From contig CAKSDE010000001.1 in NCBI GenBank assembly GCA_934444735.1, positions 62,001 through 126,000 of the forward strand: a DNA stretch of 64,000 nt, in the 5' to 3' direction. The notes beneath the pieces are model-generated. The model ran no database searches, was not told where the DNA came from, and saw nothing but the letters and a program-made list of their open reading frames with translations. Below are positions 20,601-28,398 of the stretch, in pieces (position 1 is the stretch's first letter; every line of letters begins with the position of its first letter). A program made the position numbers and the translations under genes. The stretch is from an uncultured Clostridia bacterium (GTDB lineage Bacteria > Bacillota > Clostridia > UBA1381).

Positions 20601-22871
20601 ATGAACAGCCCAAAAAGAGCATTAAAAACAAATTTTGAAATTTCCGAAAGATTACAAAAGCTTATTGACAGAAGCCGCAGACTTGCAATTTCGGGTAAAA
20701 GAAATCTTTACACAGCAAATGAAACACAGCTTGTATACCATTGGTCAGATGCCCAAAACGCAATTGCACCGCAAAGCGGAAAACAGCAATTTAAGGGGTT
20801 GAGTTTGGGAGATCACGGCTGCCGTGTTGATATAGGAAAGGATTTTGAATTTCTTGATGAAATGCCGTCTGTGAAGGAGGGATATTCCGAAACACCTGAA
20901 AGCTGGGGAAAAGACTTTAAATTTTTATTAAAGCACAGCCCTGCCGAAATTTATAAATATGAAACCGTTGTCGGCGAATTTCACTGGGAAATGAATGAGG
21001 TTAGAAAATACAAATTCAGCGACAGGGTTACAGAACTCGGTAAAATCGCAAGAAGTCTCGGTGCGGGCGGTAACAGTCACGGTCATACCTGCCCCGATTT
21101 TTCGATCGGTCTATCCGTAGGCTGGGGCGGAATTTTAGACAAAATAGAAAAAAATCTTTTAAAATACACGTCTCTTGAAAATGAAAAAAAAGCGAGTTTT
21201 CTTCTGGGTGCGAAATATACTTGCGAAGGAATAATCGAATATATTGATAAATATTCACATCGTGCATATACACTGTATGAATCGGAAACGGACTCCGAAC
21301 AAAAGAAGAGATATAAAAAAATATCCGACGCATGTGAAAATATTTCAAAAAAACCTCCGAAAAGCTTTTACGAAGGAGTTTTGTGGATTACCTTTGCCAT
21401 AATATGCGATAGAATGGTAGGCCACGGGAACGGCTACGGACGGCTTGACAAATATTTAATTGACTTATACGAAAACGACATTCAAAACGGAACGCTTACA
21501 AGAGACGAAGCGCGCGAATATCTTGCTGAAATGTTTTTAAAACTTCGAGGACAGTTCTTCAGTCTCGGCGGACGCGACGAAAACGGAAACGACGCAACAA
21601 ATGAGGTAAGCTTTGTTGTTATGGAAGCGTATGATATGATTGATGATTATAACAACCTCGGCGTAATGTGGCATCCCGATATGAATAAGGAATTTTACCG
21701 CTATGTGTGCGATGTTTTATCTCGTCACGGTGCAGGAATACCATCGCTTGTAAATTACGATATTATATATAAAACAGAACTTCGCTCGGGAGTTTCGGAA
21801 AAAGACGCAAGAGATGTATGCTATAGCGGCTGTCAGTGGTATTGTATACCCGGGCGTGAATACTGTGACCAAGATACCAATGCAATAGTTTTAACTGACC
21901 CGATGTTTCGCGCGATTGACACGGCTGTTGAAAAAAATTACTCCTCGTTTGATGAACTCTACGCCGAATTCATCTTTGAATTGAAAAGAACCTGCGATGC
22001 TTTGAGAGTGTTTAAGGACGCGCAGTATGACTGTATATCATCGGTATGGCCTGAAATTGTAACCTCTCTAAACTGTCACACAACAATCGAGCGCGGACTC
22101 GATATAACAGACCATAGAGGGGTTGATTATCAGTTCACGTCAACAAATATTTTGGGGTTGCCGAATGTGTGTGATTCGTTTTTTGCAATAAAACAGCTTG
22201 TTTTTTTTAAAAAACAATATACGCTCGGGGAACTTATTAATGCCGTCAGAGCTGATTGGAAGGACAATGAGGTGATGCGCCAAAGATTTTTGCATGAGCA
22301 TAAATACGGAAATGATTATGATGATGTTGATGAGATGTATGTAAGGCTCACTGAGGATATTGCAAAAATCATGGATAATATGACAAATAAGCGCGGGCAA
22401 ATGTACAGAGCGAGCCTTTTCCAATTTCAGGGGCACACCGCTTCCGAAATTATCGGGGCAACCCCCGACGGACGAAAGGCATCAGAGCCCCTTGCGCACG
22501 GTTGTAATCCTACTGCCGGAAGAAATACAAACGGGCTTTTGGCAACTGCAAATTCCTGTGCAAAGGTTGATAACAAAAAGTTTTTGGGAGGTTCCCTGCA
22601 AGTAGAATTACAGCCTGATTTTTTTGACGGAAAAAATGAAATTTATAAATATATAGAGGAATTTTCAACTGCATTTTTTAAGAAAAACGGCGTTCAGATA
22701 AACTTAAATATTATAGACCTCAAAAAGCTTTGCGATGCAATAGAGCATCCCGAAAATCCCGAATATCAAAATATAATTGTCAAGGTTACAGGATATACTG
22801 CAAGGTTTATAACGCTATCAAAAGCTTTCCAAAGAGAATTTGTAGGAAGGGTTAATTATGAATCCATTTGA
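20601..22871 (+). CDS. Glycyl radical enzyme of unknown reaction (PFL-like)
   Basis: A 756-residue member of the pyruvate formate-lyase-like GRE superfamily. The C-terminal glycyl radical loop is KVTGYTARF with the radical on about Gly731, and the conserved TPDGRKASEPLAHG segment is at about 621-634. The candidate thiyl cysteine is Cys411 in CYSGCQWYCIPGRE. Characterised dehydratase, decarboxylase and lyase GREs carry Gly-Cys-x-Glu here, and pyruvate formate-lyase carries adjacent cysteines; this protein has Gly-Cys-Gln-Trp-Tyr-Cys. The usual acid/base glutamate is thus missing and none of the known activities can be assigned. The N-terminal region is also divergent. The ATG follows GAGGAGG. 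The AraC gene begins 14 bases before its stop, implying translational coupling. Being a GRE, it requires strict anaerobiosis and the activase encoded at 23699. Confidence 0.9.
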   Translation: MNSPKRALKTNFEISERLQKLIDRSRRLAISGKRNLYTANETQLVYHWSDAQNAIAPQSGKQQFKGLSLGDHGCRVDIGKDFEFLDEMPSVKEGYSETPESWGKDFKFLLKHSPAEIYKYETVVGEFHWEMNEVRKYKFSDRVTELGKIARSLGAGGNSHGHTCPDFSIGLSVGWGGILDKIEKNLLKYTSLENEKKASFLLGAKYTCEGIIEYIDKYSHRAYTLYESETDSEQKKRYKKISDACENISKKPPKSFYEGVLWITFAIICDRMVGHGNGYGRLDKYLIDLYENDIQNGTLTRDEAREYLAEMFLKLRGQFFSLGGRDENGNDATNEVSFVVMEAYDMIDDYNNLGVMWHPDMNKEFYRYVCDVLSRHGAGIPSLVNYDIIYKTELRSGVSEKDARDVCYSGCQWYCIPGREYCDQDTNAIVLTDPMFRAIDTAVEKNYSSFDELYAEFIFELKRTCDALRVFKDAQYDCISSVWPEIVTSLNCHTTIERGLDITDHRGVDYQFTSTNILGLPNVCDSFFAIKQLVFFKKQYTLGELINAVRADWKDNEVMRQRFLHEHKYGNDYDDVDEMYVRLTEDIAKIMDNMTNKRGQMYRASLFQFQGHTASEIIGATPDGRKASEPLAHGCNPTAGRNTNGLLATANSCAKVDNKKFLGGSLQVELQPDFFDGKNEIYKYIEEFSTAFFKKNGVQINLNIIDLKKLCDAIEHPENPEYQNIIVKVTGYTARFITLSKAFQREFVGRVNYESI

Positions 22872-23718
22872 GTCGAATTTTTATACCAAAGCCGAACGGC
22901 GATTTGAAGAAGGAAATATAAATGACAAAACAGGCTGTCTTTGTCTTTTTACGGAAGGAAAAAACCGCAAAGCAAGATTACACGACCATGAGTTTTTTGA
23001 GGTGTTCTTATCTTTGGGAGATATTGTTCACTACATTAACGGTCAGTCGTTTGAGCTTTGCCGCGGTACTCTTGTATTTATAAAGCCATCGGATATTCAT
23101 GCAATCGGATTTGATAAAGATCCCCAAAGCAGCATAATAAATCTGAGCTTTAAAAAAGAGGTTTTAAAAGGATTTGCGGATTTTTTGGGAATATCATATT
23201 ATTTGTGCGAAAACTTAAAATGCAACACAGTTATATTAAACGAGACGGAGACCGTAGCCTGCGAGAAAAAGCTTAGAAATTTGGTGCAAAATGATACAAA
23301 CGATATGTTTCTTGTAAAAACCGTTTTATTTGAGCTTTTAATAAAATTTTTTTACACCGAAAACTATGAATACAGCTTCCCCGAATGGTTTGAGAATATG
23401 TGCCGTGAAATGAAAAAGCCTATGAATTTTTCTTTGGGGATAAACCGTATGTGCGAGATTTGCGGCTACAGCCGTGAATACATTGCACGGTGCATGAGGA
23501 AATATATAAACACCACGCCGACAGAATACATAAATGATTTGAAGCTTTCTTATGCTGCGTCAATGCTTATCAATTCAGATAAAAGCATAACAGATATATG
23601 CCTTGATGCCGGATTTTTCAGTACATCTTGGTTTAATAAACTGTTTTTAAAAAAATACACATTTTCACCTACGGAATTCAGAAAAAGGAGGAAAAATTAT
23701 GACAGCGCCGGTTTTTAA
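22858..23718 (+). CDS. AraC-family regulator of the GRE operon
   Basis: A 286-residue protein with an N-terminal cupin-like sensor (HDHEFFEVFLSLGD, then a typical PSDIHAIGF turn) and two C-terminal helix-turn-helix motifs (INRMCEICGYSREYIARCM and ITDICLDAGFFSTSWFNKLF, ending near FSPTEFRKRR). This is the usual layout of AraC activators that sense a sugar or metabolite. It overlaps the GRE gene by 14 bases and the activase gene by 20 bases, so it is made together with the enzymes and probably autoregulates the operon from the promoter at 18765-18793. The inducer is unknown but should be the pathway substrate. Confidence 0.88.
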   Translation: MNPFESNFYTKAERRFEEGNINDKTGCLCLFTEGKNRKARLHDHEFFEVFLSLGDIVHYINGQSFELCRGTLVFIKPSDIHAIGFDKDPQSSIINLSFKKEVLKGFADFLGISYYLCENLKCNTVILNETETVACEKKLRNLVQNDTNDMFLVKTVLFELLIKFFYTENYEYSFPEWFENMCREMKKPMNFSLGINRMCEICGYSREYIARCMRKYINTTPTEYINDLKLSYAASMLINSDKSITDICLDAGFFSTSWFNKLFLKKYTFSPTEFRKRRKNYDSAGF

Positions 23719-24619
23719 TATATATAAGGGAACAACAACGGACGGACCGGGAATGCGTGATACTGTCTTTTTAAAAGGCTGTCCGCTTTCGTGTGAGTGG
23801 TGTCATAATCCCGAGGGTATGGATTTTAAAAACAGCGTTTGGTATGAAAAAAAGTTGTGTATCGGGTGCGGCGAGTGTATAAAAGCTTGCAATAATAATT
23901 CCATTTTTCAAAAAGACGGTAAAATATTGATCAATTATGATTCGTGTATGAACTGCTTTTATTGTGCCGATGTATGTCCGACAGAGGCAATTAGCAAGAT
24001 TGCACAAGAATACACTCCCGATGAGCTTTTATCGGTGATTTTAAAGGATAAGGAATATTTCGACACTTCTGGCGGAGGCGTAACTCTCTCGGGCGGCGAG
24101 GCAACAGCATATCCGGATTTTTCGCGCGAATTTTTCCGGACGGCAAAAAAGCACGGTATCAATACTGCGCTTGACACCTGCGGATATTGTAACACAAAAG
24201 AACTTGAAAAAATTTTGGAATTCACTGATATTATCCTGTATGATTTAAAATGTATAGATGATAATTTGCACAAACGATTCACCGGTAAATCAAACAAATT
24301 GATCCTTGAAAACCTTTTGCATATTGTAAAACTCCCGGAAAGACCGACGCTTTGGATAAGAACTCCCGTCATACCGGGATATACGGCATATGAGCCGATT
24401 ATAAAAGAAATTGCACTGTTTATGCGGCATAATCTGAACGGTTGTGTATCGCGCTGGGAGCTTTGTGCTTTTAATAATATGTGCCGTACAAAATACGAAA
24501 AGCTTGGTCAAAAATGGGGATTATCCGATTGCTCTCATATTTCAAAAAATGACTGTTATCTTAATGCCGCACTATCCTCAGGCATAAAAGATATTGCTGT
24601 TTGCGGAATTACTGCATAA
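23699..24619 (+). CDS. Glycyl radical enzyme activase (radical SAM, two extra 4Fe-4S clusters)
   Basis: A 306-residue radical SAM protein. The cluster motif CPLSCEWC gives Cys28, Cys32 and Cys35, preceded by TTDGPGMRDTVFLKG, the signature of PFL-activating enzymes. Two ferredoxin-type sites follow: CIGCGECIKAC (Cys54/57/60/64) and CMNCFYCADVCP (Cys83/86/89/93). The GGEATAYPDF motif is the SAM amino-group site. Such activases abstract a hydrogen from the glycine of the partner GRE. The two-cluster insert is typical of activases for GREs other than PFL itself. The ATG at 23699 follows AAAAAGGAGG and lies inside the end of the AraC gene. Confidence 0.93.
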   Translation: MTAPVFNIYKGTTTDGPGMRDTVFLKGCPLSCEWCHNPEGMDFKNSVWYEKKLCIGCGECIKACNNNSIFQKDGKILINYDSCMNCFYCADVCPTEAISKIAQEYTPDELLSVILKDKEYFDTSGGGVTLSGGEATAYPDFSREFFRTAKKHGINTALDTCGYCNTKELEKILEFTDIILYDLKCIDDNLHKRFTGKSNKLILENLLHIVKLPERPTLWIRTPVIPGYTAYEPIIKEIALFMRHNLNGCVSRWELCAFNNMCRTKYEKLGQKWGLSDCSHISKNDCYLNAALSSGIKDIAVCGITA

Positions 24620-24623
24620 AAAA

Positions 24624-24651
24624 GGGGTTGTTGTATTTATACAGCAACCCC
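24624..24651 (+). terminator. Intrinsic-type hairpin ending the GRE operon
   Basis: GGGGTTGTTGTA (24624-24635) pairs with TACAGCAACCCC (24640-24651) around a 4-base loop, five bases after the activase stop. The T-run is weak directly after it (GCATAAAAG) and appears only at 24671. It may serve both strands, as AAAA precedes it. Confidence 0.65.
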
Positions 24652-24675
24652 GCATAAAAGACGGACGGTATTTTT

Positions 24676-24831
24676 TTAACAAAACGGGATGATAAGCTTT
24701 TGCCCGATATTGAGGTTGTTTTCGTCTTGAATATTGTTTTGTTCAACAAGCTCGGAAACAGAAACGGAATATCGTTTTGCGATCTGCCAAAGCGTATCGC
24801 CGGGCTGTACACAGTATATTACAAGCTTGAG
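24676..24831 (-). pseudogene. LysM-domain remnant on the minus strand
   Basis: Read on the minus strand this stretch encodes one complete LysM module: VQPGDTLWQIAKRYSVSVSE, then NNLNIGQKLIIP, then a TAA stop (24676-24678). LysM binds peptidoglycan or chitin-like glycans. The frame runs back only to a TAG at 24862-24864 and contains no usable start codon, and the sequence upstream of the module is not LysM-protein-like. It is therefore the 3' end of a lost gene. It stops where an SLH remnant starts on the other strand. Confidence 0.7.
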
Positions 24832-24832
24832 T

Positions 24833-24979
24833 GAATGGGCAAAGCAATCTATGACATTTTGCTATGACAACGGCATATTGAACGATGGAGATAGTAATAC
24901 CGAGCCTAAAGCAAAGGTGACAAGGGCGGAGATTGCACAGATGCTCTACAATATGCTCTATAAGGCAAGATTGTTATAA
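24833..24979 (+). pseudogene. SLH-domain remnant on the plus strand
   Basis: The plus strand encodes SEWAKQSMTFCYDNGIL, then KVTRAEIAQMLYNML, ending at TAA 24979: the body of a single SLH repeat. No start codon with a ribosome binding site precedes it; upstream the frame runs through antisense LysM sequence. It is probably the C-terminal end of a former SLH protein, joined to unrelated DNA at about 24832. Confidence 0.65.
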
Positions 24980-24994
24980 AAAGGAGGAGTTTTT

Positions 24995-25922
24995 TTGAAA
25001 AAATACAGAGGAAGAATCATTGCGGCGGCAATGATTGCGGCTGTATTGGTTTTTGTGTATTGGTGGGGCGGAAATTCACCTGCTCTGCACGGTTGGCGGG
25101 TACAGGAAAATCGTGTTGAGAGTACCGTTAAAAATGATAAGCCGCAAAACAACAAGATAAAACAAACTGAAAAAAACGAAGATAAAGCGGAGAATACGGA
25201 AACGTTTGAGGGTGAGGAGAAAAAACAGGAAAAAACTGTTTTACCCGAAAACGGCGCTACTCCCGAAAACAGGCCGCAAAAACCCGACAATACTCCGATG
25301 ACGGCAGAGGAAAAAATTGCCGAGAGCGGCACAACTGCTGCCTCAAATACACAGGTATATCAGGAAGGGAGCGTTACTTACTCCGATCGAAACGGTTTGA
25401 AGATGAGCGGTGAGGGGAATAATGAGGCACAGACGGCACCGACTGTTTCAGAGGAGTGCAAAGAAGAAGTACAAAGCGAGGAAGAGCATACCTGCACGCT
25501 TTCGGTCAGATGCGATTCGATACTTTCCAATATTGCATGGCTTGATCCGGCAAAGGTCGGACGGTGTGATTTTTGCCGAAAAAACGGTGACTTTCTATGA
25601 GGGCGAGAGATGAAAAAAAATAAAATCCATATGGAATTTGAAAATACACCGCTTTATAACAGTGCATATGTTGAAGGCATAGCAAACCTGTATGAATTTG
25701 ATTGCGGAGAACTTTCGGGGTGGATGTATAGCGGAAGAAACCAATATTTTGTCGTATGATGATTTTGATAAGATTGCGGAATGTGCAATCGGAGCAATTC
25801 AGTATGCATCGGGTGCAGGAATCATGAAAGGAAAAAGCGAAAGAACAATAAATCCGAAGGATCCGGCAACACGTGCCGAAGCAGCGGCAATGATTATGAG
25901 ATTTTCTGTAAATAACAGATAA
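24995..25922 (+). pseudogene. Frameshifted DUF4430-SLH surface protein
   Basis: A TTG at 24995 follows AAGGAGGAG and starts a signal/anchor segment (GRIIAAAMIAAVLVFVYWW), a charged Lys/Glu/Asn-rich linker and the opening of a DUF4430 (transcobalamin-like) domain (TCTLSVRCDSILSNI). The frame then breaks near 25556: DGVIFAEKTVTFYEGE continues in another frame to 25613. A third frame (25610-25759) carries NKIHMEFENTPLYN and CGELSGWMYS, and the rest of DUF4430 is missing. A fourth segment to 25922 encodes an SLH repeat (ATRAEAAAMIMRF). The order DUF4430 then SLH is that of intact clostridial proteins, so this is one gene broken by indels and an internal deletion. Assembly error cannot be excluded without reads. 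Confidence 0.75.
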
Positions 25923-25927
25923 ATCGA

Positions 25928-25973
25928 AAACGGACTTGCAGCAAAATGAATTATTTTTGCTGCAAGTCCGTTT
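25928..25973 (+). terminator. Intrinsic terminator after the DUF4430 pseudogene
   Basis: A perfect 19-bp stem (25928-25946 with 25955-25973) followed by GTTTTTTTAT. The terminator is intact although the gene before it is broken. Confidence 0.9.
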
Positions 25974-26084
25974 GTTTTTTTATAGCTCCATGAAAAAAAG
26001 TATTTTGCGAGATTTTATTTTGCTCAAGGTATAATTTTTGATCTTTTATGGGAAAAATAAGGAAAAAAAGGATGGTTTGAGAGT

Positions 26085-27023
26085 ATGAAAGAAATAAGAA
26101 CCGATCTTGCGCTTGAAGCGCATGAAATGTGTGCCGAAAATGCAAAAAAGGAAGAAAAGATTGACGGCGTTAATGTGGATATACGTGAGGACGAGGGCGT
26201 TTTGGTGACGGAGATTGACGTTACAAACGAAAATGGGGCAATGGCTCTTTCAAAGCCGATCGGGCGGTATGTGACGATTGAGGCACCCGATATAAAATAC
26301 AGCGTTGAGGTATACGAAAGAGCGTGCAAAAAGCTGGCAGAGGAAATACGCGGTATGGCGGATATTAAAAAGGACGGAAAAACTTTGGTTGTCGGTTTGG
26401 GGAATAAGCAGATCACCCCCGACGCACTCGGACCGGACGTGATAAAAAAGCTTATGGTTACGGGACATATAAAGGAATATAAAGCGGACATTTTAAGCGA
26501 TGAGATTTCGGCAGTCTATGCTATAGCGCCGGGCGTTCTGGGGACTACCGGAATCGAGAGTGCGGAAATCATAAAAGGTGTTGCCGAGCGCGTACACCCC
26601 AATCTCATAATTGCGGTTGACGCGCTTGCCTCAAGAAGTCTTGACAGAATCAGCACAACATTTCAAATATCAGATACCGGGATAAATCCCGGCTCGGGGG
26701 TGGATAATAACAGAAAGGCATTGAATGAGGAAAGTCTCGGGGTGAAGGTTATTGCGATAGGTGTGCCGACGGTGGTTGATGCTGCAACGGTCGCAAGCGA
26801 CAGCATTGATATAGCTATGGAGCGCGCGGGAAAGGATGTAAGCTCGGGATTTGAAAAAGATGTGATAAGAAAGCTTTTGAGCGAGAATATAGGCTCTTTG
26901 ATGGTTACACCGAAGGATATTGATCTGGTTATAGAAAAGACATCGAAGACGGTTGCAAACGGTATAAATCTTGCACTTCATGAAAATCTGACCTTTGAGG
27001 ATATTGAAAGTTATGTGGGATAG
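26085..27023 (+). CDS. gpr: Spore germination protease GPR
   Basis: A 312-residue protein matching the GPR family (peptidase A25) over its full length. It degrades small acid-soluble proteins at the start of spore outgrowth. The N-terminal IRTDLALEAHE is the autoprocessing region where the zymogen is cut. Conserved segments include VVGLGNKQITPDALGP, the PGVLGTTGIESAEII block, and DALASRSLDRISTTFQISDTGI split across 26620-26680. It shows that the organism forms, or descends from formers of, endospores. The ATG at 26085 has a weak upstream site (AAGGATGG). A TATAAT lies near 26036 but no convincing sigma-G promoter was found. Confidence 0.96.
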   Translation: MKEIRTDLALEAHEMCAENAKKEEKIDGVNVDIREDEGVLVTEIDVTNENGAMALSKPIGRYVTIEAPDIKYSVEVYERACKKLAEEIRGMADIKKDGKTLVVGLGNKQITPDALGPDVIKKLMVTGHIKEYKADILSDEISAVYAIAPGVLGTTGIESAEIIKGVAERVHPNLIIAVDALASRSLDRISTTFQISDTGINPGSGVDNNRKALNEESLGVKVIAIGVPTVVDAATVASDSIDIAMERAGKDVSSGFEKDVIRKLLSENIGSLMVTPKDIDLVIEKTSKTVANGINLALHENLTFEDIESYVG

Positions 27024-27052
27024 TTGACAAATTAATCTTTTTAAGGTAAAAT
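27024..27052 (+). promoter_or_regulatory. Sigma-A-type promoter of the M16 peptidase pair
   Basis: TTGACA at 27024-27029, a 17-base spacer and TAAAAT at 27047-27052, starting one base after the gpr stop codon. The resulting leader contains the hairpin at 27074-27087. Confidence 0.8.
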
Positions 27053-27073
27053 AAGACATGAAAGCTTGATTTT

Positions 27074-27109
27074 GTGTCTTATGGCATGGAAAGGAATGAT
27101 AATAAATTA
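27074..27109 (+). promoter_or_regulatory. Leader hairpin plus GGAAAGGA ribosome binding site
   Basis: GTGTC-TTAT-GGCAT forms a 5-bp hairpin with two G-U pairs, followed directly by GGAAAGGAATGATAA and the ATG at 27109. The same arrangement recurs before at least five other genes in the window. Confidence 0.55.
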
Positions 27110-28365
27110 TGGAAACTGTAAAAATAAATGAAAATATCAATCTTCATTATATTCCGATGACAAAATTAAAAACAACAAGCATAGGAATATATATAGGAAC
27201 AAACTTAAAAAAAGAGGAGGTTTCGCTCAGTGCTTTGCTGCCGTATGTTTTGATGAAAGCAACAAAAAAAGCTGAAAATGCCTCCGAAATGGCGAAATAT
27301 CTGCAAAATCTGTACGGTGCCAAGCTTTATACCGGAGTGAGCAAAAGAGGGGATAACCGTTTCATAAATTTTGAGGGAGAGGTCATATCGGACAGATATG
27401 CACCGGACGGTGAAAAGCTTTTAAAAGGGCTTATTGATCTGATGCTCTCGGTTGTATTTGAGCCGATAACCGAAAACGGCGCATTTAAAGCGGATATTAT
27501 CGAAAGAGAGAAGAAAAACAGCATAAACAGAATCAAAGGCATTATAAACGATAAAACGCGTTATGCCGATAAAAAATGCATTGAGGAAATGTTTAAAGGT
27601 GAAGAGTACAGTGTGTCGGAATACGGATACATCGATGACATTGAAAAGATTACCCCAAAAAGTCTTTTCGAGTATTACAAAAAGATGATTACGGAATCGG
27701 CGATAAATATATTTTTGTGCGGCGAGCTGAATATTGCCGAGGTGGAAAAAGAGGTTAGGGTGGCAGTTTCGGGAATGTCATTTAAAAAGGCGGAGCTTGC
27801 CGAAAACAAAATAATAAAGAGCGACAAAGAGTGCCGTGAGATAAAAGAACAGACAGAGCTTACGCAGGGCAAGCTCTCGATAGGATTCCGCACCAACGTT
27901 TGCGCAGATTCACCCGAAATATGGGCGCTTATTGTGGCAAACAATATTTACGGCGGCGGAATGGGAGCAAAGCTTTTTAACAATGTGCGCGAAAAGCTGA
28001 GTCTGGCTTACTATGTATCGACATCTATCGACCGCAGCAAGGGATTTATGCTGCTTCATGCAGGGATTGCCTTTGATAAATTTGACGAGGCGAAAAAAGA
28101 GATTTTTGTTCAGCTAAATGAAATGAAGAACGGAAATATAACAGATGACGAGATGTCAAACGCGAAAAGCGAGATTGTAAATGCATTAAATTCCTGCTAT
28201 GATGATCAGAAACGGCTGCAAAGCTATTATATGGGCAATATTATATCGGGAACGGACGTGTCATTGGAGGAATATAAAGAGAATATCAAAAAAGTTACCA
28301 AGCAGGAGGTAATTGACATTATAAATAAGCTTGAAACCGATACAATATATTTTCTTGAAAAATAA
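27109..28365 (+). CDS. M16-family peptidase-like protein, YmfF type (no zinc motif)
   Basis: A 418-residue M16 (insulinase/pitrilysin) fold protein resembling YmfF/AlbF-type proteins. The HxxEH zinc motif is absent from its N-terminal domain, as expected for the inactive member of a heterodimer whose partner, encoded 33 bases downstream, carries it. Recognisable parts are ALLPYVLMKATKKAENASEM with LYGAKLYTG early on, and NNIYGGGMGAKLFNNVREKL in the C-terminal half, where M16 proteins bind substrate. Substrate is unknown; related pairs process peptides or lie next to EF-P modification genes. It is transcribed from the promoter at 27024-27052. Confidence 0.88.
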   Translation: METVKINENINLHYIPMTKLKTTSIGIYIGTNLKKEEVSLSALLPYVLMKATKKAENASEMAKYLQNLYGAKLYTGVSKRGDNRFINFEGEVISDRYAPDGEKLLKGLIDLMLSVVFEPITENGAFKADIIEREKKNSINRIKGIINDKTRYADKKCIEEMFKGEEYSVSEYGYIDDIEKITPKSLFEYYKKMITESAINIFLCGELNIAEVEKEVRVAVSGMSFKKAELAENKIIKSDKECREIKEQTELTQGKLSIGFRTNVCADSPEIWALIVANNIYGGGMGAKLFNNVREKLSLAYYVSTSIDRSKGFMLLHAGIAFDKFDEAKKEIFVQLNEMKNGNITDDEMSNAKSEIVNALNSCYDDQKRLQSYYMGNIISGTDVSLEEYKENIKKVTKQEVIDIINKLETDTIYFLEK

Positions 28366-28398
28366 AGATTGACTTTGATGCGGAAAGGAAACGAAAAA

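Noticed and set aside
20601..22871. Pyruvate formate-lyase as the identity of the glycyl radical enzyme
   Set aside because: The adjacent catalytic cysteines of PFL are absent; the motif is Gly-Cys-Gln-Trp-Tyr-Cys and the N-terminal half is divergent.
24609..24812. 67-codon minus-strand frame next to the LysM remnant
   Set aside because: It is a different frame from the LysM module, which itself explains the coding signal in this stretch.
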